Positions 1-8,521 of a stretch of 27,680 bases of DNA are shown piece by piece. The stretch is from positions 502,992 through 530,671 of the forward strand of contig BFEA01000171.1 in NCBI GenBank assembly GCA_003427395.1, given 5' to 3'. Each line of letters opens with the position of its first letter. The stretch's first letter is position 1. Source of the DNA: Chara braunii. Its lineage: Eukaryota > Streptophyta > Charophyceae > Charales > Characeae. The notes beneath the pieces were generated by a model that was given only the letters and a program-made list of their open reading frames with translations, made no database searches and was not told the origin of the DNA. A program made the translations under genes and the position numbers.

Positions 1-1063
1 GAGTTATATGTGAGTATGTGTGCTCACTCATCTCCCTCCTCCGCATTATCACAAGCTATACATAGAGTCATCCAATGGACCCGAAGTTTGTTGCTGGTAT
101 CCTTCTCAGTGCTTGCAACAGGCATCTTCTGTTGTAGTACAGGAGACTTCAGATTGGGCAGATGAGACTGCTGATATAGCCTGGTTGACAGATGAAGCAG
201 AGGACATATATTGTCACAAAGCTATGAACTTCGTGAAACAAAATATAGCTTTCGTTTAATGTCCAGCCCCAAATGTTTGAATGGAGGAGAGGACAAACAC
301 ATCTGAACCTGTCTGCCTTTGGTGTGGGTTGATCAGTTTCATGGGAAAGGGAGAGCAAGAGAAAAACGAAGACCATATGCAACATGGGATGGGGCTTCAG
401 CTGCCACCCTTCTCTCACGGCACACAAGAAGAGCCGGCCTTGACAGCATGCAGTATATAACCTGAAGCCAACAAGGGCAGAGGAAGCTCTCCAGGTTGCA
501 ATGGAGCTTCTGGATATGACAGGCATTGAGCCTCGAGGTGGCAATGGAGCTTCTGGATATAACAGGCATTGGTGCAGAGGCTCACTGCAGAGCGAGTACA
601 TAACTGTCATTCCCATAGTTGACATGCTGGTGGGAAAGGAGAGACTGTTGCCGCCAGAATAGAGTGTGAGACTCGTGTTTCTTTTGTTTGCTTTCTACAA
701 ACCGGAAAAGCGGAACAGAGAGGTGGATGGGGTCGGAGTAGTTGGAAGAGGCTGCACAGCAGCAGAGGACAAACAATGAAACATGAGTGAGTACATCCCA
801 AATAAGACTCCGTGGACACTTTGCAGAAACCCGTCACACATATGATTGATGTACGTAGCTCCCGGAACCTGGAGCAAGCTTTGGGGCACTGTGTTTACTG
901 AACAGACCACTGTGAAATCATGAAATACATTAACATCCAGAGTCCATACCATATTCCAAATGACACCTATGAGTTGAGGCATCTAAACAACAGCTCTTAT
1001 GCTAGAAGGCAAGTAATAGAGTTCATGCATCAATATCACAGCTCGATTGGAAGATGTGGATAC
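1..1063. other. Presumed intron 3' of exon C; no recognised coding sequence
   Basis: This stretch follows exon C in the direction of transcription (minus strand). I looked on the minus strand for the next helicase exon, which should carry a Gly-Ile-Pro-Tyr/Phe-Pro-Asn-Val type motif, and did not find it. Open frames here are short and resemble nothing I know. The only clear structure is a small tandem duplication at 493-578. The next exon probably lies beyond the left edge of the window. Confidence 0.5.
493..578. repeat. 43-bp tandem duplication
   Basis: The segment at 493-535 is repeated at 536-578 with few changes. Both copies carry GCAATGGAGCTTCTGGATAT followed by an ACAGGCATTG stretch. 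It explains the duplicated peptide seen in minus-strand frames, which need not be a gene. Confidence 0.85.
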
Positions 1064-1108
1064 AACTGCCCTTGCATACTCATCTGCGAAATCCATGCCT
1101 TCGGAAAC
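1064..1108 (-). CDS. BRIP1 (FANCJ): FANCJ/BRIP1-like DNA helicase, exon C (helicase motif V)
   Basis: This is a 45-nt exon read on the minus strand. It begins directly after a strong acceptor (CTCGTTTCTGCAG) and encodes VSEGMDFADEYARAV. That is motif V of XPD/Rad3-family Fe-S helicases, where the usual form is GK-(V/L)SEG-(I/L)DF-(A/S)D. ARAV after the motif favours FANCJ; RTEL1 usually has GRGV and XPD GRAV. It continues exon B in phase 0, since B ends with CRGK. The donor is taken as GTATCC right after the second GTT. A GTTGTA donor three bases earlier would also keep phase 0 and drop one Val. FANCJ is a 5'-3' helicase acting in nuclear interstrand-crosslink and G-quadruplex repair. The match is by family motifs, not by database search. 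Confidence 0.85.
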
Positions 1109-1419
1109 CTGCAGAAACGAGCGAACTCAGATGAAAGGATCTCACAAGATCTCCATTGCAGGCAATGAAAATGACAATGGAAGTCCCCCATTTCCCGCAC
1201 AAGATCCTCTCCATGGACATAAATTATGCTATTAAGTTATTAACATGTTTGAATGCCTTCAGTTTCAGGTATGATCTGCATATTGCTAAAATTGATGGCC
1301 GCTATCGTGACATTTTGTCGAAAAATGAAAAACAAAAAACAAGAAGCGATTGAGCCTTTTGCTACTTTGGCTGCAAGCAACATCGAGCAAACTCACAGTC
1401 GTCAAGCTTCAAAAATTCA

Positions 1420-1662
1420 AATGCAAGAGGAACCATGGCCTTCCCATCTTCCTATTCATCATGGAAGCCATAGCTTCTTTCCTTGGCAAGGACCCTCCAT
1501 AGACTGCCTCACTGAACAGAATTACACCCCCCTACATGACTTCGCTCTGCCCACTGCATTGATGTTCGCTGACAATCTTACCGTTCTCATCCAAGCCAAT
1601 AACGCCTCCTTCCAGGCCCTCGTCAGAGCCATGTAAGCCTTCCGACTAGCATCAGAATTGCT
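1420..1662 (+). pseudogene. Truncated LINE reverse-transcriptase fragment (motifs B to C)
   Basis: The plus strand here aligns codon by codon with the RT region of the minus-strand LINE at about 6300-6050. The shared peptide blocks are DPSID-L-TE-N, PLHDFALPTALMFAD and SFQAL-RAM, then AFRLASE. The catalytic FADD of the intact copy is FADN here. A TAA at 1634-1636 replaces the Glu codon of the MEAF stretch, and the frame shifts near the DPSID block. Similarity begins around the RQGDPL motif and stops abruptly after 1662. This is an inverted, 5'- and 3'-truncated relic of the same LINE family. Confidence 0.85.
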
Positions 1663-1831
1663 TGATGAAGAGCTAGGGTAGACTGCGGAAGAAGGGGTCA
1701 ATGGAGGAGAGAAGCTTACTAGTGAATTGCATGGAGCGAGCGTGGAGAGCATACTTGCGGTGCATCACGTGCGCGTGAAGCGCGCATATGCGGCGCGCAC
1801 GCATGCATGCGCACGCACGTGGTGCGGCGCG

Positions 1832-1848
1832 ACCCCTAAAATAGGGGT
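1832..1848. repeat. Small perfect stem-loop in unit A
   Basis: ACCCCTA and TAGGGGT form a 7-bp inverted repeat around AAA. Unit B has the same site with one mismatch (TAAGGGT), so the pairing is not maintained there. Confidence 0.7.
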
Positions 1849-2344
1849 GGAAAACAAAATTAGGAGTGGCAGGGTTGGATGGCACACCCATTCCCTTCCC
1901 TTGGAAACTTAGGATTCCACCAATTTCCACGAGAAAAGAAAAATTGGGGGGGCACGCACTACACCGGCCCCCGAAATATGTGTTATGTGTCCTGTGGTTG
2001 AAAATGGATTCAAGATTGGCCTGGCTGCACTGCACAAAGAGTCTACATGTATCTGGAGCTGTTAATTCTCCCAATACATTCTGAATGTCATGTGTTGAGT
2101 AATGGAGCGCCGCTCCGAGCCATGGTGACTAGCATCAGAATTGCTTGATGAAGAGCTAGGGTAGACTGTGGAAGAAGGGTTCAATGGAGGAGCGAAGCTT
2201 ACCACTGAATTGCACGGAGCGAGCGTGGAGAGCATACTTGCCTGAAAGCAGCACGCAAAAGTCGAAGAACGGCTTCGATGAAGCAGAAGGCAAGGTTAGG
2301 ATAAGGGACTTGATACGTGAAGCCGGTCCCATTCCGGGCCATAC

Positions 2345-2394
2345 CTTACTGTCCACATCTCAAGCACGCGGCGGGCTTATACGTGGACAGTAAG
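2345..2394. repeat. 12-bp perfect inverted repeat in the unit-B-specific insert
   Basis: CTTACTGTCCAC (2345-2356) is exactly complementary to GTGGACAGTAAG (2383-2394), with 26 nt between. It lies inside the segment that distinguishes unit B from unit A and could mark the edge of a small inserted element. Confidence 0.75.
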
Positions 2395-2439
2395 CCGTCG
2401 ATGCATAAGTGCGCGCGCAGCGCGCATGTGCGGTGCAAA

Positions 2440-2461
2440 GCGCACATGCATGCATGTGCGC
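2440..2461. repeat. 22-bp perfect palindrome, alternating purine-pyrimidine
   Basis: The 22 bases read identically on both strands (GCGCACATGCA and its complement). They sit in a longer strictly alternating purine-pyrimidine run. Unit A has a comparable alternating run at about 1794-1822 with a shorter palindromic centre. Such sequence can adopt cruciform or Z-DNA forms; that is inference. Confidence 0.8.
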
Positions 2462-2837
2462 ACACGTGGTGCGCCACAACCCCTAAAATAAGGGTGGAAA
2501 AACAATTTGCACACCCGTTCCCTTCCCTCGCTAAATTAGGATTCCACGAGAAAAGTAAAATTTGGGGGCCGCGCAATACAGCGGCCCCCGAAATATGTGT
2601 TATGTGTCCTGTGGTTGAAAATGGATTCAAGAGCGGCCTGGCTGCACTGCACAAAGAGTCTACATGTATCTGGAGCTGTTAATTCTCCCAATACATTCCG
2701 AATGTCACGTGTTGAGTAACGGAGCGCCGCTCCATTTTCGGAAAACGGATACTTCTGACAATCTCTCTTTTCTTTCCCTAATCATATGCAGGATAACGCT
2801 TAACTTTGAGGGCCTACTGACACTAGGGACATCGCTC

Positions 2838-2855
2838 CACCATTCATCAATGGTG
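2838..2855. repeat. Perfect 7-bp stem-loop CACCATT/AATGGTG
   Basis: CACCATT and AATGGTG flank a CATC loop. The inner CATT..AATG and the first four loop bases match the start of the hairpin core that recurs at 19466-21059. Relationship to that family is possible but unproven. Confidence 0.6.
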
Positions 2856-2861
2856 CACCAT

Positions 2862-2888
2862 GAGAATGAATCTTCCGCTAGAACATGG
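2862..2888 (-). repeat. Isolated copy of hairpin family 2
   Basis: These 27 bases are the exact reverse complement of 17694-17720, including the loop GCTAGAACATG. The other copies of this family lie near 17.3-18.3 kb, so this one shows that the element is dispersed and not just local tandem duplication. Confidence 0.8.
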
Positions 2889-3149
2889 AAACATACACCA
2901 ACGTAATTTTTGTTTTGTGCATGTGGTGAGTAGTGAAGCGAGGCCTTAAGACCTTCTAGACTCAGCTACGGATGTCATTCCATCCAGAAAAGCAGGGGGA
3001 GTTACGAGATACCCCCCTCTCTAGGTCTGTTTTTCGTTTTTTTTTGCTTTTGTTTTCCCAGGCATACGGAATGTTGTACCATTTCTCGATTTAGCTTTGT
3101 TTTATTTGTCTTTTCCTGTTCTCCTGACACTGCCAAGTATGAATGAATG

Positions 3150-3307
3150 GGACCTGATAATAGGGTAGGATACTTCGGGGCAACACTGCCCTCGATACAG
3201 GCCAGGAACTTGGATAGAGGGCAGCGTTGTCTCCTCGAAACGGCTGCTCATCATGACTGTATTAGACCTGACAATTAGAAGGATACATTCGAGGGCAACA
3301 CTGCCCT
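3150..3307. repeat. Diverged direct repeat with an internal inverted repeat
   Basis: A block GACCTGA-AAT..AGGATAC.TTCG.GGGCAACACTGCCCT occurs at about 3150-3192 and again at about 3265-3307. Just after the first copy, AACACTGCCCTC is nearly complementary to GAGGGCAGCGTT. Confidence 0.65.
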
Positions 3308-3347
3308 TCATCAAAGTTCACGAGCACACCGAGATAGCGCCCTGCAC

Positions 3348-3367
3348 CACACACACACACACACACA
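3348..3367. repeat. (CA)10 microsatellite
   Basis: Uninterrupted CA dinucleotides. The following 3370-3500 is rich in GTGC/GCAC words, like 13416-13545 and the tandem units at 1626-2733. Confidence 0.95.
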
Positions 3368-3647
3368 AACAAAAAAGAAGGCCCGCGCACAAGCGGCACA
3401 CCACTGGAGTAGCGCCCTGCACGGTGCGCTGCACCTGTATGTGTTTTGTGCGCAGTGCGTGCACGGCGCAAGGCGCACTGCACAGCATGGCCCGCCATTC
3501 TGGTGCGCCGCAAGTATGGTGGAGAGTCATCAAGCTTGGCCCTAACGGGGCTACTTTGGCCCTAACGTACAAAAGAAAATGGGACATGGTACCGGGGCCG
3601 CACTGCAACAGCACATGAATCCTTTCACTCTTCCCGCAAAGTTGCCG

Positions 3648-3666
3648 TTTTTTTTGTTTTTTTTTT
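3648..3666 (-). other. LINE poly(A) tail (T run on the plus strand)
   Basis: Eight T, a G, then ten T at the expected 3' end of the minus-strand LINE. Plus-strand AACAG follows. The 3667-4092 stretch between the tail and the zf-RVT frame is the presumed 3' UTR, or a frameshifted ORF2 C-terminus: a basic frame at 4178-3948 could be the original end. Confidence 0.65.
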
Positions 3667-4326
3667 AACAGGTCCTTATGGTCGTGGCTCCATGTCCATT
3701 CTGGGGAGCATCAGTCCGGTTCCTATTCCCCCCGCAAGTCAAGATTGAATACATCATAGTCCACACCCACGCTTCCTTCCATCGGGCCGAAGGAACCCTG
3801 ACCAGCATTGATTACTCCTGTATGGGAGGATTGACTGTCAGCTTGCCCTACCCTAGCTTTCCTCTCAGAAACCCTGTTGGTTCTGTCGAATAGGTATTGA
3901 AGCACAAGAAAACCAGGAGAGATGTCTATCCGTCTGAGGCTAGAACCTCAATTTGTCCCTCTCGGGGCTACATTCCTTGTCGTAGTTGTAGTGGCCCATT
4001 TCTTCAAGTGTAGTTTATTGTCTGAGATTGTCGCGATCTTCCCCTGTAGCAACCAGTCTCTCATGAAGATTCGTCTCTTGAGTGCGCGTCTTTCAGGTTT
4101 GCCTCTCGTTGCTGTCGAAATACTCCTCCACTTGCATCGGATCTCTGTTTGCACCATCCTCGGCAGTAGGATCCACATTTCCTACTTGGCCCCTTCTGAA
4201 CCCTCGACTGTCTTGGTACATCCTTTTCCATATGGCCCACAGGGCTAGTTTCCTGATCATGTGGAACCAGACCGCTTTCCCACCTCCGAGGCTGCTGGGG
4301 ATGTTAGATAGAAGTAGGATGTTCAC

Positions 4327-4560
4327 AGGGGTGAGGTTGGGGGGAGGGGATGAGAAGAGGTGGGACCATAGATTTCGGACTTTGTTCCATATTCAGGTGG
4401 CCTGGCTGCCGTAGAGGAGGCAGTGGGGGACGTCTTCAGCGACATTGTCGCCGCACATTATGCATAGTTCCGAGCTGTCAGGGTCCGAGTGTTTTCTTCT
4501 TTTGTGGAGCCACTGGTTGACGGGAGTGCTGCATGGGCTAGGAGCCACTGTAAGCTATGG
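4327..4560 (-). pseudogene. LINE ORF2 C-terminal zf-RVT-type zinc-binding motif
   Basis: After a frameshift near 4525 the minus strand reads LCIMCGDNVAEDVPHC followed by ATWIW, matching the plant zf-RVT pattern (C-x2-C...E...H...C...A..W). The expected last cysteine, five residues after the His, is Gly in this copy. An upstream 304-residue open stretch (5372-4458) supplies the region before it. Confidence 0.75.
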
Positions 4561-5616
4561 ATTCTAGCTGGTCTGATGGGGAGGTATTTTATCCAGCGGA
4601 TGGATATTGAGGCTGCTGGCTGTAGGGTCAGTGACTCACTCCATCTGTCTTCAAGTTTGGGGTTGGGGTCCGTGGTCAGTAAGCCTAGGTTGTACCCAAA
4701 TTTTACGTTGTATTCCAGTATCGTTCTAGCTTTTCTGGTTTTGCTTTGTTTCCATATCCATTCCTTCGGATCGAATTCGAGGTCTGCTATGCTGAAGCCA
4801 GGCTGGAAGATTATCCACGGTTTGGCTTTTGTTACCCTCACTTTTCGCAGCCGGAAGGACTCTATCGTCTCTAGCTGAGGTTCTCTGTTGAGGATGGCTA
4901 GTTCCTGGAGGTTGTGATTGGCGATGGGATAGGAGTAGAATTTGGAAAGGTAGCCGGTAGCTGAGGTGCGGGATACAAACCGGTATGCTCTGATCGATGA
5001 AGTCTGGGATATGAGTATACCCCAGTCCCCTGGTTTCCAGGAAAAGTCTTCTTTCAAGAGGCGGAGCCAATGGGTTGGGATGCTCTTCTGGATTATACTT
5101 AGGTTGTCTGCGAGAGTGTGACAGCCTTTTCGGGTGTTCCGGAGTTCTTGTTCCGTTCGCCATTCCCCCCGTTTTTCTGCCCACAGGTGCTTTACCTGCC
5201 ACACCCCTTTTTGAACCCAAGACAACCATCTTCGGTCCTTCGTTCTTAGTGGCCAGGGAGTACCCTCGGGGTCCTTGATCCAATCATTGCAAAACAGTGG
5301 TTGTCTCAGGGCCTCTTCTTTGTTATCCGCTGTTCCCTGTTTGCCTGGCATCATACGTCGCCAGGCTTTCAAAGTTGGGGTCCAGTATGTGTTGGGTGAT
5401 GGGGCTGCCCGGTTGTTTGGGTTTCGTGTGGTGCTCCTGCGCGATCTGCCTAATCTTATCGTTCACTCCTTTGCCATAATCCAGAAGTAGCCGCTCATGT
5501 TTGATGGGGAGCTTATTGGTGCTAGGTTTCTTATGCTGTCTAGAACCATCTTGGTCCATGGTAGGTATTGTCTGGTCAGGATCTTGATGATCCATTTCCT
5601 GTTGATTCCTCTTGTG

Positions 5617-5676
5617 GTTTCCTAATGATGTGGCTCCATGCTACCAGTTTCCTAATAATGTGGCTCCATGCGACCC
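5617..5676. repeat. 30-bp tandem duplication inside LINE ORF2
   Basis: The unit at 5617-5646 is repeated at 5647-5676 with about three changes. On the minus strand each copy encodes VAWSHIIRK, so the conserved post-RT motif is present twice. The 30-bp length keeps frame. Confidence 0.85.
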
Positions 5677-5770
5677 TGTTGATGCATGAGGTTCGATTGG
5701 GGTCCCGTCCATAGATAGCACCTTACTCTAGCCTTTATGGTTTGGAAGGGGGAGACCAGATGGATGCAAT

Positions 5771-6880
5771 CTACCATAGTGTGGAGAAGATAGCTGTGTT
5801 TATAATTAGTGCCCTCCCGATCAGCGATGCCTGTGCATTCATGCACGGGGCCAAGCGAGTTATTGCTTTAGCAATTAGGCTGTGCCCCATTCCCAGCCAT
5901 ACGCCATCCTTGTTGACCGTGATACCTAGGTTTCTGAGTGCCTGTTCGCCTGTGGACCACGACATGAGTGTGGCTGTGCCCTCGGGTTGGGGGGGCGTCT
6001 CGTCTGCAAGCCACCATCCTTCGCTCTTGCTCCAGTTGGCCTTCATTTCGGATGCAAGACGGAAAGCCTCCATAGCCCTTGCTAGAGCTTGGAAGGAGCT
6101 GTTGTTGGCACGTATAAGAACTGTGAGATCGTCTGCGAACATCAGAGCGGTGGGTAGGGCGAAGTCGTGAAGTGGGTTGAAGTTTCGTTCGGTGAGCCGG
6201 TCTATGGACGGATCTTTGCGAAGGAAGGAAGATATTGGCTTCCACAATGAAGAGAAAAATGGGTGGAGCTAGGGGGTCTCCTTGTCGTACGGATCTGGAG
6301 ATGGGGTAGGTTTCCTATAGGATCATATTGACCTGCATCCTGCCGGTTGCGTCAGCGTACAATACTTTAACCCACTCCCTGAAATTTGGGCCAACCCCCA
6401 TTTTTTCCATGCAAGCGTGAAGGAAATCCCAGTTGTCATGGTCGTAGGCCTTTTCGAAGTCGAAAAACATGATAGTTGCATTCATCCTTTTTTCGGTTTT
6501 CTTTTTGGCCGCCTCATTCAGAGTCATCACATTGTCGAGTATGTACCGGCCTGGGATGAATCCCGCTTGGTTGATGTGGAAGCACGTCTGTCAGATTTAT
6601 GATCCTGTTGGCTAGTGCTTTCGCTAGGATTTTGTAGGGGGCTGTGAGCAGTAAGATGGGTCTATAGTTTTTCAAATCCTCTTTCTCGCCTTTTTTGTGG
6701 AGCAACGATACTACACTTGTACTCAGATTTTGGCCTAGTCCTCCTCAGTCTCTGCTGTCATTGAAAAAATTGAGAAGGTCCTCGCCTAGTATGGGCCAGA
6801 AATGGACCCAAAATTCTTTCGATAGCCCATAAATGCCCGGGGCTTTATCATTACCCGTCTAAGTCAGGGTTGTGTATAGT
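5771..6880 (-). pseudogene. LINE ORF2 reverse-transcriptase core
   Basis: Fingers, palm motif A, motif B (RQGDPL) and motif C (FADD) are all legible, spread over three frames. Frameshifts lie near 6578, just before QAGFIPGRYILDN, and near 6235, after FLFIVEA. A TAG at 6317-6315 sits just upstream of the motif B segment. The catalytic aspartates (Asp of FDFEKAYD and Asp-Asp of FADD) are preserved, so decay is by indels and stops and not by loss of the active site. Confidence 0.88.
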
Positions 6881-7485
6881 TTCCCCCAACGAGAGTGGTC
6901 TGTCCAGCCCCTCGGTCTGTTCTGGTGTGATTGTCTTCTCCAGGTAGGCCATCATTCACTGTCGTGCTGCTGAGTTGGCTGAGGGGAGGGGAGGAGGTGT
7001 TTTGGATTCATAGAGCTGTGCGTAGAACGATCTGGCTATTTTCACCATTCCTGAACCTGATTGGTCGACACTGATTTAATTGTCTGGGTCCTTCAACCCT
7101 TCAATGTTGTTATTTCTGGCATTAGCTTTGATTTTTGCGAAGACGCGCTTTGTTATGAATTCGTTAAGGGTGTGGTTGGTCATCCTGGCTCGAATCTGCA
7201 GGCCTCTCAGTTCCCATCTCCTCCAATCATTGAGTTCTTCTCTTGCTGAATCGAGAAGATGGCTATAGAAAGTGTTTGAGGGATCTGCGACAAGGTTGTC
7301 CTCCGCAAGCGATATGGCGAGTTGGAATTCTTCTTTTCTGATTTTTCGTTCACCTGCAATGCTTATGGATTCCGCTGAGACTGTTTGGGTGAGGTCTGTG
7401 TAGCTGTTTATGAACCATTGATGGCTATTGTCCAGTCTGGCACTGTTCTGTCTCAGGAAGAACTAGTTCCATCGGACTGCCTCTT

Positions 7486-8408
7486 TTAGTCTTTCCGTGG
7501 TTGAGAGGGAGTTGTTAGTTCTGTAGAAGCCCCGACCTTTTTCCACAGGGAGTCAAAGTTCAGGAGCAACTCTACCGGATTGTGGTCAAGGGCCTGGAAG
7601 GCCGCTGGCAGGCGGATCTCAGCTTGTTTGATTGTTCCTTGGAGGTGCTTGGAGATTAAGAAAAAGTCGATCCGGGACAGCGACGTCCGGTTGGCCTGGT
7701 TCTTTTTTACCATTGAGAAGGCGTTTTTCTCTAGATGCAGCGTTCTGAAGGGTTCGATGAGGTCAAATTCTGTCATGATGTTTCTTATGTGGGTTCCTGC
7801 TCCTGTTGGGCTTATCAGTTGAGAGCGAGAGATGCGGTCTAGGTTTGGATCCAAGGCCATGTTCCAGTCGCCCGCGATGATCACCCGTTGAGGATTTGGG
7901 ATGAGGGACTGGATGCTGTTGAAGAAGGCTAGGCATTCATTTTCTAAGTTGGGGCGTAGATGTTAAGAATTCTTAGTTCCTCGTCTTGCCATCTGATGTC
8001 TAGCCATGACCATCTAACTTTTGTGTTGTCTCCCGCATTGCTGAGGATCTGAACTTCGGACCATAGTTTAGAAGCATTAGGTACGATTATGGCTGTCCCC
8101 CGTTTGCTAAGCCCTTCCGGGTTGGATCATAGCGCAAAGCACAACCCCCCAGACTTTTCTATTGCCCTCTTTATGTTCCCATGGTTTCGAAGATTAGAAA
8201 GGTGTGTTTCTTGGAGTAGAACCACGTCTGGTCTGGGTCTATTCCCGTTGTAGAGACCTAGCCGAATGTCCCTTGATTTATCTTCCTCCATCAGTGCGTT
8301 ACCCAACCCATTGACGTTCCAGCTTATGATTTCGAGTCCTTTGACTTGCTAGTCTATCGTGATAGTACTATCTTGTTGCGTGTGGGCATCCATTGATTGG
8401 TTCTCCAT
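7486..8408 (-). pseudogene. LINE ORF2 N-terminal AP-like (EEP) endonuclease domain
   Basis: Exonuclease-endonuclease-phosphatase motifs occur in the right order on the minus strand: the WNVNG start motif at about 8325, the catalytic Glu in LLQETHL at about 8230, NIYAP at about 7970, GDWN at about 7870, and a C-terminal LDHNPVE at about 7575 (the usual motif is SDHxPV). An internal TGA near 8128 and a TAG plus frameshift near 7958 interrupt it. The 7884-7486 part stays open. Confidence 0.85.
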
Positions 8409-8521
8409 CCTCAACTGTTTGTCCTACTTTGTCTTTCTTTTCATTGGTGTTATTTGTGGTGTTGTCATTTTATTTTTTTTTGTAATGGAGGAGTTCGTTG
8501 TGCGATATTTGGTGAAATTGC

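Larger units (their letters stand above)
1626..2733. repeat. Head-to-tail tandem duplication, units A (1626-2116) and B (2117-2733)
   Basis: Unit A starts with GAGCCATG inside the LINE scrap and runs to GGAGCGCCGCTCC. Unit B starts with the same GAGCCATG immediately after and ends with the same GGAGCGCCGCTCC. Shared landmarks in order are GACTAGCATCAGAATTGC, GAGCGTGGAGAGCATACTTGC, a GTGCGC-rich block, ACCCCTAAAATA, GAAATATGTGTTATGTGTCC and CTACATGTATCTGGAGCTG. B carries about 150 bp absent from A (roughly 2242-2400) and lacks a few bases at the LINE edge. The LINE remnant was therefore already part of the unit when it duplicated. Confidence 0.9.
4093..8408 (-). pseudogene. LINE ORF2: AP endonuclease / reverse transcriptase / zf-RVT, decayed
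   Basis: ORF2 probably began at ATG 8408, with a TAG already at codon 20 (8351-8349). The endonuclease follows (ISWNVNGLG, LLQETHL, IIAGDWNMAL, RIDFF, LDHNPVELL). The RT fingers read LKNYRPILLL...YKILAKALANRI. Palm motif A is FFDFEKAYDHDNWDFL (about 6467-6420), motif B region is SVRQGDPLAPPIF (about 6290) and motif C is FADD (6139-6128). The C-terminal zf-RVT motif begins ELCIMCG at about 4470. Reading requires changes of frame near 7955, 7500, 6578, 6235, 5770 and 4525, and there are stops at 8349 and 6315 among others. The span of about 1,430 codons is normal for plant L1 ORF2. The enzyme would nick target DNA and copy LINE RNA at the nick; this copy is dead. Confidence 0.88.

Noticed and set aside
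149-625. 158-residue minus-strand ORF
   Set aside because: Part of it is translated 43-bp tandem duplication and the rest shows no motif. It is not the expected continuation of the helicase.
1156-1353. Plus-strand ORF with FSFRYDLHIAKIDGRYRDIL as a gene exon
   Set aside because: It is short, no family is recognised, and it runs opposite to the host gene between exon C and the LINE scrap. Too weak to call.
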